From positions 1-58,557 of the forward strand of contig NZ_LZKQ01000032.1 of the NCBI RefSeq assembly GCF_001668675.1: a stretch of 58,557 nt of DNA, read 5' to 3'. The notes under the pieces were generated by a model. It worked only from the letters and a program-made list of their open reading frames with translations, had not been told where the DNA came from and searched no databases. The translations under genes were made by a program, and so were the position numbers. Positions 25,391-33,967 of this stretch are shown piece by piece (within the stretch, counting starts at the first letter, position 1; each line of letters begins with the position of its first letter). The stretch comes from Mycobacterium asiaticum. GTDB lineage: Bacteria; Actinomycetota; Actinomycetes; Mycobacteriales; Mycobacteriaceae.

Positions 25391-25673
25391 CAGACCCCTC
25401 TCTCGGTCCTGGCCTGCGGTATGACGCTGACGTAAATTGATCCGCCGTTCCAGCTCCAGGCTGTCGCCGACGCCACGAACATGGTTGACTGAGTGCGGTC
25501 GCAGCTTCTGTGTTCGTGTAAAACTTTCGCAGGATCGACGTTGCGGTCGCGGTTCCTGCGAGGTTATCTGTCGGGTGAAGTTCCGGCGACTCCGCGAAGG
25601 TATGGCGGTCGCGGCTGGCCCGGGGCATCGAAAGGCGAGCCCCGCACCCAGATAGAAAAGGAAAGATCGAGAG
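25391..25673. promoter_or_regulatory. Divergent promoter region and cspA leader
   Basis: 283 bases between the helicase and cspA starts. It must carry both promoters. Immediately before cspA is AAAAGGAAAGATCGAGAG, a strong ribosome-binding site. Cold-shock genes often have long structured leaders; no specific element can be assigned by eye. Confidence 0.4.
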
Positions 25674-25877
25674 ATGCCACAGGGAACTGTGAAGTGGTTC
25701 AACGCGGAGAAGGGGTTCGGTTTCATCGCCCCCGAGGACGGTTCCGCGGATGTTTTTGTCCACTACACGGAGATCCAGGGGACGGGCTTCCGCACCCTCG
25801 AAGAAAACCAGAAGGTCGAGTTCGAGATCGGCCACAGCCCTAAGGGCCCCCAGGCCACCGGAGTTCGCTCGGTTTAA
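25674..25877 (+). CDS. cspA: Cold-shock protein A
   Basis: 67-aa OB-fold RNA chaperone that melts mRNA structure. RNP1 is KGFGFI and RNP2 VFVHY, in the family pattern [20 protein letters not shown]. Complete, usual length. ATG 25674 with a strong AAGGAAAG site. A GC hairpin terminator follows. Homologue of Rv3648c. Confidence 0.97.
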   Translation: MPQGTVKWFNAEKGFGFIAPEDGSADVFVHYTEIQGTGFRTLEENQKVEFEIGHSPKGPQATGVRSV

Positions 25878-25898
25878 TCCGGGCAGATTCTGACGCTG

Positions 25899-25942
25899 CC
25901 CCCCGGCGCAGTCCCGCTTACGGGAACGCTCCGGGGGGTTTT
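25899..25942 (+). terminator. Rho-independent terminator after cspA
   Basis: CCCCCCGGCGC pairs with the mirrored GCTCCGGGGGG (one mismatch) around a loop including CCGCTTACGG, followed by TTTTCGTTT. A strong stem plus T-run, placed 22 nt after the cspA stop. Confidence 0.85.
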
Positions 25943-26030
25943 CGTTTCCAAGGTTCGGTATCGGCTCAGGTGGGACGCCGCGCCGGATGGGCGCAAGCCG
26001 CGGACCGGGTCGCTGGCCTACTGTCGTGGC

Positions 26031-26609
26031 GTGAGCCAGCTTTCCTTCTTCGCCGCGGAGTCGGTCCCGCCCGCGGTCGAGGACTTGTGCGGGCTGCTGG
26101 CTGGGCCGGGCCAGATCGTGGTCGTCGGCTCCGGGGCTCGCCTCTCGGTGGTCGTGGAAGAGTCCTGGCGGGCACAGGCGCTGGCCGAGATGATCCGGGA
26201 AGCCGGGCTGGTCGCCGAGATCACCCGGACCGACGAGGACACCCCGTTGGTCCGGACGGCCGTGGACCCCGCATTGCGCCCGATCGCCGCCGAGTGGACG
26301 CGCGGCGCGGTGAAGACGGTGCCGCCGCGCTGGCTGCCCGGCCCGCGGGAACTGCGGGCGTGGACGTTGGCCGCCGGCAGCCCCGAGGGGGACCGATATC
26401 TCTTGGGACTGGATCCGCACGCACCGGACACCCACTCGCCGCTGGCCTCGGCGATGATGCGGGTCGGGATCGCACCCACTCTGATCGGCACCCGGGGCGC
26501 CCGTCCGGCGCTGCGGATCAGCGGCCGCCGACGGCTATCGCGCCTGGTAGAGAACGTGGGAGACCCCCCGGACGGCTCCGAGGCGGTGGCCCAGTGGCCC
26601 CGGGTCTGA
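26031..26609 (+). CDS. Conserved mycobacterial protein (Rv3647c)
   Basis: 192 aa from GTG 26031 (SQLSFFAAESVPPAVEDL). An alpha/beta-looking protein with IVVVGSGARLSVVVEESW and TLIGTRGARPALRISGRRR. Always found before topA in mycobacteria. No motif gives a function. A 207-nt gap separates it from topA. Confidence 0.85.
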   Translation: MSQLSFFAAESVPPAVEDLCGLLAGPGQIVVVGSGARLSVVVEESWRAQALAEMIREAGLVAEITRTDEDTPLVRTAVDPALRPIAAEWTRGAVKTVPPRWLPGPRELRAWTLAAGSPEGDRYLLGLDPHAPDTHSPLASAMMRVGIAPTLIGTRGARPALRISGRRRLSRLVENVGDPPDGSEAVAQWPRV

Positions 26610-26816
26610 CGGGCTCGGCGGACGCGGTTTCCGGCCGGTCGGTTTGCGTAGGCGCGCCCAATGGTGCGAAATTGTCAGGTGCCCGCGGGCCCAAGGGACG
26701 GGCGGTGTACCTGGATTTCATCGGAACTGCCCGGAATTTTCAGGACCCGAGTGTCATTCTTGCCTGCGGGACGGTTCCGCCCAGGGACCGATACAGGAGA
26801 TGGAGCGTAGGCGCAG

Positions 26817-29612
26817 TTGGCTGACGGCGGCCCGAAACGGGCTACGAATGGGAGTACCCGGCGACTCGTGATCGTGGAGTCGCCCACCAAAGCGCGCAAA
26901 CTCGCCGGTTATCTGGGCTCCAACTACATCGTCGAATCCTCCCGCGGCCACATCCGCGACCTGCCGCGCGCCGCGGCCGATGTGCCTGCCAAGTTCAAGT
27001 CCGAACCGTGGGCCCGCCTGGGCGTCAACGTCGATGCGGACTTCGAACCGCTCTACATCATCAGTCCCGAGAAGAAGAGCACCGTCACTGAGCTAAAGGG
27101 CCTACTCAAGGACGTCGATGAGCTCTACCTCGCGACGGATGGTGACCGCGAGGGCGAAGCGATCGCCTGGCACCTGATGGAGACACTCAAACCCCGCGTC
27201 CCGGTCAAGCGGATGGTCTTCCACGAGATCACCGAACCGGCCATCCTCGAGGCCGCCCAGAACCCCCGCGACCTGGACATCGACCTGGTCGACGCGCAGG
27301 AGACCCGCCGCATCCTGGACCGGCTGTACGGCTATGAGGTCAGCCCGGTGCTGTGGAAGAAGGTGGCGCCCAAGCTCTCGGCCGGCCGCGTGCAGTCGGT
27401 GGCCACCCGCATCATCGTGCAGCGCGAACGCGACCGGATGGCCTTCCGCAGCGCGTCCTACTGGGACATTCTGGCCAGGCTGGACGCCAGCGTGTCGGAC
27501 CCCAGCGCGCAGCCACCCACTTTCGCCGCGCGCCTGACCAATGTGGACGGCCTCCGCGTGGCCACCGGCCGCGACTTCGACTCCCTGGGCCAGCTCCGCA
27601 AAGCCAACGAGGTCATCGTCCTGGACGAGGCCGGCGCCACGGGCATCGCCGCCGGCCTGCGCGGGGCTCAGCTCGCCGTGGCCTCGGTCGAGGAGAAGCC
27701 CTACACCAGGCGTCCGTATCCGCCGTTCATGACGTCGACGCTGCAGCAGGAGGCCGGCCGCAAGCTCCGGTTCTCCTCCGAGCGCACCATGAGCATCGCC
27801 CAGCGGCTCTACGAGAACGGCTACATCACTTATATGCGTACCGACTCGACCACGTTGTCGGCGTCGGCCATCAACGCCGCCCGCAATCAGGCGCGCCAGC
27901 TTTATGGCGACGAGTACGTGTCGCCGTCGCCGCGGCAGTACACCCGCAAGGTGAAGAACGCCCAGGAAGCCCACGAGGCGATCCGGCCCGCCGGGGAGAC
28001 CTTCGCCACCCCGGACGCGGTACGCCGGGAACTCGACGGCGACGAATTCCGGCTCTACGAACTGATCTGGCAGCGCACGGTGGCATCACAGATGGCCGAC
28101 GCGCGCGGCACCACGCTGAGCCTGCGGATCAACGGTCAATCCAATGGACGGGACGTGGTGTTCTCGGCCAGTGGCCGCACCATCACCTTCGCCGGCTTCC
28201 TCAAGGCGTACGTCGAGACGGTGGACGAACTGGCCGGCGGTGAGGCCGACGACGCCGAAAGCCGGTTGCCGCAGTTGACGCAGGGTCAGCGGTTGGACGC
28301 CATCGAGCTCACCCCCGACGGTCACTCCACGAACCCGCCCGCGCGCTACACCGAGGCATCGCTGGTCAAGGCCCTCGAAGAGCTGGGAATTGGTCGCCCG
28401 TCGACGTATTCGTCGATCATCAAGACGATTCAGGACCGCGGCTACGTGCACAAGAAGGGCAGTGCCCTGGTGCCGTCCTGGGTGGCGTTCGCCGTAACCG
28501 GTTTGCTCGAACAGCATTTCGGCCGGCTGGTCGACTACGACTTCACCGCCGCAATGGAAGACGAGTTGGACGCGATCGCCTCCGGCAATGAGCGACGCAC
28601 CAACTGGCTCAACAACTTCTACTTCGGCGGCGATCACGGTGTGGCGGACTCGGTGGCCCGATCCGGCGGGCTGAAGAAGCTTGTCGGTATCAACCTCGAG
28701 GGTATTGACGCGCGAGAAGTCAACTCCATCAGGCTGTTTGACGATGCGCAGGGCCGGCCGGTCTACGTCCGGGTAGGCAAGAACGGACCTTATCTGGAAC
28801 GTACGATCACCGGTGACAACGGTGAACCCACCCCGCAGCGGGCCAACCTCAACGATTCCCTGACTCCCGACGAGCTGACCCTCGAGGTCGCCGAGGAGCT
28901 GTTCGCCACCCCCCAAGAGGGGCGCGTGCTGGGTGTCGACCCAGCGACCGGCCACGAAATCGTCGCCAAAGACGGGCGTTACGGGCCGTACGTGACCGAG
29001 GTTCTGCCGGAACCGCCCGCCGATCCCAGTGCGGAGCCCGCCAAGAAGGGCAAGAAGCCGACCGGGCCCAAACCGCGGACCGGTTCGCTGCTGCGCAGCA
29101 TGGACCTCCAAACGGTAACGCTCGAGGACGCTTTGAAGCTGCTGTCGCTGCCGCGCGTCGTTGGCGTGGACCCGGCCACCGGCGAGGAAATCACCGCGCA
29201 GAACGGGCGCTACGGCCCATACCTCAAGCGCGGCACCGATTCTCGGTCGCTGCAGAACGAGGACCAGATGTTCACCATCACCCTCGAAGAAGCACTCAAG
29301 ATCTACTCCGAGCCCAAACGCTCTGGGCGGCAAGCCGCTTCGGCGCCGCCGCTACGTGAGCTGGGTACCGACCCGGCGTCCGGCAAGCCGATGGTGATCA
29401 AGGACGGCCGGTTCGGGCCCTACGTCACCGACGGCGAGACCAATGCCAGCCTGCGCAAGGGTGACGACGTGCTGTCGATCACCGACGAGCGGGCCTCCGA
29501 ACTGCTGGCGGATCGTCGTGCCCGCGGACCGGTGAAGCGGACCGCGAAAAAGACCGCCCGCAAGACCACGGCCAAGAAGGCGCCGGCCAAGAAGGCGGCC
29601 AAGCGCAGCTAG
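26817..29612 (+). CDS. topA: DNA topoisomerase I
   Basis: 931-aa type IA topoisomerase that relaxes negative supercoils; essential in mycobacteria. The Toprim domain has LVIVESPTKARKLAGYLG and the DxDxE motif in TDGDREGEAIAWHL. The nucleophile Tyr is in GYITYMRTDSTTL. C-terminal Topo_C repeats recur as YGPYL/YGPYV units (about 700-880). The basic tail KKTARKTTAKKAPAKKAAK is typical of mycobacterial TopA and aids strand passage. Start is TTG 26817 with GGAG 11 nt before. No zinc fingers, as expected for this genus. Confidence 0.97.
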   Translation: MADGGPKRATNGSTRRLVIVESPTKARKLAGYLGSNYIVESSRGHIRDLPRAAADVPAKFKSEPWARLGVNVDADFEPLYIISPEKKSTVTELKGLLKDVDELYLATDGDREGEAIAWHLMETLKPRVPVKRMVFHEITEPAILEAAQNPRDLDIDLVDAQETRRILDRLYGYEVSPVLWKKVAPKLSAGRVQSVATRIIVQRERDRMAFRSASYWDILARLDASVSDPSAQPPTFAARLTNVDGLRVATGRDFDSLGQLRKANEVIVLDEAGATGIAAGLRGAQLAVASVEEKPYTRRPYPPFMTSTLQQEAGRKLRFSSERTMSIAQRLYENGYITYMRTDSTTLSASAINAARNQARQLYGDEYVSPSPRQYTRKVKNAQEAHEAIRPAGETFATPDAVRRELDGDEFRLYELIWQRTVASQMADARGTTLSLRINGQSNGRDVVFSASGRTITFAGFLKAYVETVDELAGGEADDAESRLPQLTQGQRLDAIELTPDGHSTNPPARYTEASLVKALEELGIGRPSTYSSIIKTIQDRGYVHKKGSALVPSWVAFAVTGLLEQHFGRLVDYDFTAAMEDELDAIASGNERRTNWLNNFYFGGDHGVADSVARSGGLKKLVGINLEGIDAREVNSIRLFDDAQGRPVYVRVGKNGPYLERTITGDNGEPTPQRANLNDSLTPDELTLEVAEELFATPQEGRVLGVDPATGHEIVAKDGRYGPYVTEVLPEPPADPSAEPAKKGKKPTGPKPRTGSLLRSMDLQTVTLEDALKLLSLPRVVGVDPATGEEITAQNGRYGPYLKRGTDSRSLQNEDQMFTITLEEALKIYSEPKRSGRQAASAPPLRELGTDPASGKPMVIKDGRFGPYVTDGETNASLRKGDDVLSITDERASELLADRRARGPVKRTAKKTARKTTAKKAPAKKAAKRS

Positions 29613-29617
29613 TCGAT

Positions 29618-29641
29618 CGATACCGTATCGACCGATATTGT
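29618..29641 (+). promoter_or_regulatory. Leaderless promoter and palindromic operator of the MarR gene
   Basis: CGATACCGTATCG (29618-29630) is a perfect 13-bp palindrome. TATTGT (29636-29641) is a -10 box ending 6 nt before the GTG at 29648, so the mRNA would be leaderless. The palindrome covers the -35 area, ideal for autorepression. All of it lies in the 35 nt after topA. Confidence 0.5.
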
Positions 29642-29647
29642 TGGCCC

Positions 29648-30103
29648 GTGCCCGCCGACGTTCCCCGTGCCACCGGCCGCAGCGGGGACGCCTCACCATT
29701 CGCCCTCGGATTGCTGCTGCGCCGGGCGCACTGGCACGCGGCGGCGGTGATGTCCGAGGCGCTACGTCCCTTGGGGATTGAGTTGCGGCACTTCGCCGTG
29801 CTGATCGTGCTGGTTGACCGTGGGCCCACCCGGCAACAGGACCTGGTGGCAGCGACCGGTTCGGACAAAGCCGGAATCATGCGCGTGGTCGACGACCTGG
29901 AGCGCAAAGGTCTGGCCATACGCAAGCCGGTTCCGGGCGACCGTCGCGCGCGGGCGGTAGAGATCACCCCGGAGGGTGTGCAACTCTTCGACGCCGCGCA
30001 TGTCGCCGCTGAGCCGTTGGCCGAGCGGCTGGTGGCCGGGTTCGGTCCAGGGGAGGCCGAACAGCTCACGGATTTGCTCAACCGGTTGACCGCTGCGGAT
30101 TGA
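29648..30103 (+). CDS. MarR-family regulator
   Basis: 151-aa winged-helix MarR protein. HTH: TRQQDLVAATGSDKAGIMRV; wing: RKPVPGDRRARAVEITPEG. It is followed 85 nt later by a nitroreductase gene on the same strand, with an inverted repeat between. This pair is not between topA and the Rv3645 homologue in M. tuberculosis, so it is a lineage-specific insertion or a loss there. Likely senses a phenolic or redox-active compound and controls itself and the nitroreductase. Confidence 0.88.
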   Translation: MPADVPRATGRSGDASPFALGLLLRRAHWHAAAVMSEALRPLGIELRHFAVLIVLVDRGPTRQQDLVAATGSDKAGIMRVVDDLERKGLAIRKPVPGDRRARAVEITPEGVQLFDAAHVAAEPLAERLVAGFGPGEAEQLTDLLNRLTAAD

Positions 30104-30127
30104 TTTACCCTGTTCTGTCTCTCACAT

Positions 30128-30160
30128 TAGTATTGAATGAAACAGTATCAAACAATACTA
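30128..30160. promoter_or_regulatory. Inverted repeat between the MarR and nitroreductase genes
   Basis: TAGTATTG (30128-30135) and CAATACTA (30153-30160) are perfect 8-bp arms around 17 nt that contain a further half-site CAGTATC. AT-rich, directly before the nitroreductase ribosome-binding site (ACGAGGAGG). Probable operator for the MarR protein. Confidence 0.65.
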
Positions 30161-30188
30161 TGGTGCTAGGAGTTACGAGGAGGCGGCC

Positions 30189-30854
30189 ATGGACGTATAC
30201 GAGGCAGTGCAGAGTCGACGCGCGGTGCGCCAGTTCTCGGACCGGCCGGTGCCGAAAGAAGTGCTGGAGCGGGTGCTGGCGGCGGCGGCCTGGTCGCCGT
30301 CGGGTTCGAACATCCAGCCCTGGAATTGCTATGTGGTCACCGGTGCGCCGCTGGCGGAGATCAAGAAGCGGGCCGCCGAGCGCATCGCGATCGGCGATGA
30401 CTGGGACGAGCGGGAGTACGAGATGTACCCGGCGGCGCTGAAGTCGCCCTACCGGGAACGCCGGGCCGCTTTCGGAGAGCAACGCTATGGGGCCCTGGGC
30501 ATTTCGCGTGACGATGTCGAGGGGCGTCAGCGGGCCGCCGTCGCCAACTGGGACTGTTTCGGCGCTCCCGCTGCCCTGTTCTGCTACATCGACCGCGACC
30601 TGGGCCAGCCCCAGTGGGCGGACGTCGGAATGTATCTGCAGACGGTCATGCTGCTGCTTCGCGCCGAAGGGTTGCACAGCTGCCCGCAGATGGCGTGGTC
30701 GGTGTACCGCAAGACCGTCGCCGATGTGCTGTCGCCGCCCGACGGGCTGATCCTGTTCTGCGGCCTGTCGATCGGGTACGAGGACGACACCGAGATCCAG
30801 GAGCGCACCGGTCGGGCCCCGCTGGCCGAGACCGTCACCTTTGTCGACGGCTAA
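30189..30854 (+). CDS. Nitroreductase-family FMN oxidoreductase
   Basis: 221-aa NADPH/FMN-dependent nitroreductase. N-terminal FMN-phosphate motif YEAVQSRRAVRQFSDRPVP, then AAAWSPSGSNIQPWNCYVV and the C-terminal LFCGLSIGYEDD. Family members reduce nitro compounds, quinones or flavins. ATG 30189 with GAGGAGG. Its TAA shares bases with the stop of the convergent adenylate cyclase (CTAA). Confidence 0.9.
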   Translation: MDVYEAVQSRRAVRQFSDRPVPKEVLERVLAAAAWSPSGSNIQPWNCYVVTGAPLAEIKKRAAERIAIGDDWDEREYEMYPAALKSPYRERRAAFGEQRYGALGISRDDVEGRQRAAVANWDCFGAPAALFCYIDRDLGQPQWADVGMYLQTVMLLLRAEGLHSCPQMAWSVYRKTVADVLSPPDGLILFCGLSIGYEDDTEIQERTGRAPLAETVTFVDG

Positions 30855-32458
30855 TTGGCCTTGCTGGAAGCTTTTTCGGCTTCCCTTGTCACGTTTTCCG
30901 GCGCAGCGAGATTCAGCGGGCGGGCCAGCTGGGTGGGCGCGGTGCGACCGCGCAGCTCGACCACTTCGCCGACATCCCAACACAATGCCTCGGCGTCCAG
31001 TGCGCCGCTGACCGCGATCGCCGACGCCAGTACGTGGCCCTCTTCGAGCTTGGCCAGCTCGGTCAGGCGGGCGGCCTCGTTGACCGGGTCGCCGATGACG
31101 GTGTACTCGAAGCGGGCCTGGGCGCCGATGTGGCCGGCGATGGCTCGACCGGCTGACACCCCGATGCCGAACTCGGCGGATCCGAGCACCGGGATCAGCT
31201 CGTCGTGCAGGGCGCGGGCGGCCGCGAGCGCCGCACCGGCACCGTCGGGATGCTCGATCGGCGCGCCGAAGATCGCCAGCGCCGCGTCGCCCTGGAACTT
31301 GTTGACGAACCCGCCGTAACGGCCGACGGTGTCGACCACCACCCGGAAGAACTCGTTGAGCAGGCTCACGACCTCGGCAGGCGGCCTGGTCGCCGCCAAC
31401 TGGGTGGAACCCACCAGATCCACGAACAGCACCGCGACGTCGCGTTCCTGCCCGCCGAGTTCGGTGCCCCGCTCGAGGGCCCGCCGGGCCACGTCCTCGC
31501 CCACATAGCGGCCGAACAGGTCGCGCAGCCGCTGCCGCTCCGACAGGTCACGCACCATGTCGTTGAAGCCGGACTGCAGCAGGCCCAGCTCGCTGGCGTC
31601 GTAGATCTGCATGTGCGCGTTGTAGTTACCCCGCTGCACTTCCGACAGGGCCCAGCGCAGCTGACGCAGTGGGTCGGCGATCGACATCGACACCAGCAGC
31701 GTGCTCGCCGCTCCGATGCCCAGTGCGGCCAGCGCCAGCAACAGAATGGGATTGAACAGGCTCTGCGCCGGAGCGTGCAGCAGCGCGATCTTGTCCGACA
31801 CGACCGCAAGGACGATGGCCAACAGCGGCACGGCCGTGGAGAGCACCCACGTCAGCATCAGCCGCAGAATGACGCCGGGCGCCTTCACGTTCTCCGGTAC
31901 ACCGCTGCGCAGGGCCGCGACCGCCACCGGCCGCAACACCCGCTCGGACTGCAGGTAACCGATGATCCCCGTCGCCGTCGCACCCAGCGCGTTTGCCACC
32001 ACCACGACCGGCGCCGCGTGCCGGGCCACCGACCAGCTGGCGACCACGAACACGACACTGCCGATGGCCCAGGCGAACGCGCTGGTCAGGGTCCGATAGA
32101 ACGGCATTCGCAGCGCGCGGGTACGGGCCAGTTCGGTGGTGGACGGATCGGCTTCGACCAGCAGGTTGTCACGTCGCTGCCAACGGAAAACCGGCACCAG
32201 CAACTTCAGGTTCCAGGCAAAGCCCGCCAGGAAGAGGAAGACCACCGTGGCGATGAAGATCGCGACGTTGAGGGTCGGCAGATCCTGCAGCTGGATGCGG
32301 TCGTGCGGGGGCAGCCCGTAGCGCAGAAAGCCGAGCACGAACAAGCCGCCGATGATGTCCGCTTGCAGCATGCTCAGCGAAAAAACCGGCCACGGAGTGC
32401 GCACCACCCACCGGACGAATCCACTGATTCGTCTGGGAAGTGTTGCCACTGTGGTCAC
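30851..32458 (-). CDS. Membrane adenylate cyclase with HAMP domain (Rv3645)
   Basis: 535-aa class III cyclase making cAMP from ATP. Six TM helices occupy about the first 255 residues, then a HAMP domain (SMSIADPLRQLRWALSEVQ) and the catalytic domain. Metal Asp sits in VLFVDLVGSTQLAA and the second in GFVNKFQGDAALAIFG; the transition-state region is DPVNEAARLTELAK. In M. tuberculosis Rv3645 is a major cAMP source tied to fatty-acid tolerance. GTG 32458. Converges on the nitroreductase with overlapping stops. Confidence 0.93.
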   Translation of the reverse strand: MTTVATLPRRISGFVRWVVRTPWPVFSLSMLQADIIGGLFVLGFLRYGLPPHDRIQLQDLPTLNVAIFIATVVFLFLAGFAWNLKLLVPVFRWQRRDNLLVEADPSTTELARTRALRMPFYRTLTSAFAWAIGSVVFVVASWSVARHAAPVVVVANALGATATGIIGYLQSERVLRPVAVAALRSGVPENVKAPGVILRLMLTWVLSTAVPLLAIVLAVVSDKIALLHAPAQSLFNPILLLALAALGIGAASTLLVSMSIADPLRQLRWALSEVQRGNYNAHMQIYDASELGLLQSGFNDMVRDLSERQRLRDLFGRYVGEDVARRALERGTELGGQERDVAVLFVDLVGSTQLAATRPPAEVVSLLNEFFRVVVDTVGRYGGFVNKFQGDAALAIFGAPIEHPDGAGAALAAARALHDELIPVLGSAEFGIGVSAGRAIAGHIGAQARFEYTVIGDPVNEAARLTELAKLEEGHVLASAIAVSGALDAEALCWDVGEVVELRGRTAPTQLARPLNLAAPENVTREAEKASSKAN

Positions 32459-32612
32459 GAACCCACCGTATCGGTCGAGGGGGACTCGTCGGTAACAAAA
32501 AAGTGCTCCGGCAAGTCGCGCGACGTGCCGAAAGACGGCGAGAGATCACGGAAATGTCGCGAAACGGACGCTGATCGGTATCCGTCGGTGGAGCTCACTA
32601 ATGTTGCCGGGG

Positions 32613-33818
32613 ATGACGGGAGTGTTTACGCGGCTGGTAGGCCAGGAAGTGGTCGAGGCCGAGCTGCTCGCGGCGGCCAGATCCGCACGCGGTGACGCGA
32701 CTCACAGCCCCTCCGGCGAAGGGAATATGACACATGCCTGGCTGATCACCGGCCCGCCGGGGTCCGGGCGGTCCGTCGCGGCGCTGTGCTTCGCGGCGGC
32801 CCTGCAGTGCACCTCCGACGGCCCGCCGGGGTGTGGCGAGTGCCGAGCGTGTACGACCACCATGGCCGGCACCCATGCCGACGTCCGACGGGTCATCCCC
32901 GAAGGGCTGTCGATCGGTGTCGACGAGATGCGCGGCATCGTCCAGATCGCGTCCCGGCGGCCGACCACGGGGCGCCACCAGATCGTCGTCATCGAGGACG
33001 CCGACCGCTTGACCGAAGGCGCGGCCAATGCGTTGCTGAAGGTCGTCGAGGAGCCGCCGCCGTCCACCGTCTTCCTGCTGTGTGCCCCATCGGTGGACCC
33101 GGAGGACATCGCAATCACGCTGCGGTCGCGGTGCCGGCATGTCGCGCTCGTCACGCCGCCCACCGAGGCCATCGCACAGGTACTCATCGACGGTGATGGG
33201 CTGGACGCCGACGTCGCGAATTGGGCGGCATCGGTCAGCGGCGGTCATGTCGGCCGCGCCCGCCGGCTGGCCACCGACTCCGACGCCCGGCAGCGACGAG
33301 AACAGGCGCTGGAGCTGGTCCGCGACGCCGTGCGGCCCGCCCGGGCATACGCCGCGGCGGAGGATTTGGTGACCGCCGCCGAAGCCGAGGCGGTGGCGTT
33401 GACCGCCGGGCGCGCCGAGGTGGAGACCGAGGAGCTACGGACGGCGCTGGGAGCCGGTGGCACGGGCAAAGGCGCTGCCGGGGCGATGCGAGGGGCCGCC
33501 GGTGCGATCAAGGATCTGGAGCGACGGCAGAAGTCCCGCCAGACCAGGGCCTCGCGCGACGCCCTGGACCGTGCGCTGATCGACCTGGCCACCTATTTCC
33601 GGGATGCGCTGGTCGTGTCGGCGGACGCGGGCCAGGTTCGGGCCAACCACCCCGACATGGCCGAGCGGGTGAGCTCGCTGGCCGGGCACGCAAGCCCCGA
33701 TCGGCTGCTGCGCTGCATCGAAGCCGTGCTGGAATGCCGGGAAGCGCTGGCGATCAACGTCAAACCCAAGTTCGCCGTCGATGCCATGGTCGCGACCATC
33801 GGGCAGGAACTGCGCTGA
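32613..33818 (+). CDS. DNA polymerase III delta-prime-like clamp-loader ATPase (Rv3644c)
   Basis: 401-aa AAA+ protein. Walker A is TGPPGSGRS (Arg in place of the catalytic Lys, as in delta-prime), with the zinc cluster CGECRAC, then DADRLTEGAANALLKVVEEP and SRCRHVAL. It belongs to the HolB group of replicative clamp loaders. ATG 32613 (MTGVFTRLVGQ) chosen over the upstream ORF. Immediately upstream of tRNA-Thr. Confidence 0.9.
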   Translation: MTGVFTRLVGQEVVEAELLAAARSARGDATHSPSGEGNMTHAWLITGPPGSGRSVAALCFAAALQCTSDGPPGCGECRACTTTMAGTHADVRRVIPEGLSIGVDEMRGIVQIASRRPTTGRHQIVVIEDADRLTEGAANALLKVVEEPPPSTVFLLCAPSVDPEDIAITLRSRCRHVALVTPPTEAIAQVLIDGDGLDADVANWAASVSGGHVGRARRLATDSDARQRREQALELVRDAVRPARAYAAAEDLVTAAEAEAVALTAGRAEVETEELRTALGAGGTGKGAAGAMRGAAGAIKDLERRQKSRQTRASRDALDRALIDLATYFRDALVVSADAGQVRANHPDMAERVSSLAGHASPDRLLRCIEAVLECREALAINVKPKFAVDAMVATIGQELR

Positions 33819-33882
33819 GTTGCCGGAGTTGGGCGCGATGGGCCGCCTGCCGTAGACTCGTGCCGCCCGACTATCGGGTACC

Positions 33883-33958
33883 GCCGCCTTAGCTCAGTCG
33901 GTAGAGCGATTCACTCGTAATGAATAGGTCAGGAGTTCGATTCTCCTAGGCGGCTCCA
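33883..33958 (+). tRNA. tRNA-Thr (anticodon CGT), CCA encoded
   Basis: Acceptor arms GCCGCCT and AGGCGGC pair fully. The D arm is GCTCAGTCGGTAGAGC, anticodon stem ATTCA/TGAAT with loop CTCGTAA, T arm with GTTCGATTC. CGT reads ACG threonine codons. CCA follows at 33956-33958. Confidence 0.97.
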
Positions 33959-33967
33959 TATTTCGTG

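Noticed and set aside
28086..29333. 415-aa ORF antisense to topA
   Set aside because: No motif; the sense strand encodes a complete topoisomerase with all motifs.
31205..32695. 496-aa ORF antisense to the adenylate cyclase
   Set aside because: Gln/His/Arg-rich random-looking protein; the cyclase on the other strand has intact catalytic motifs.
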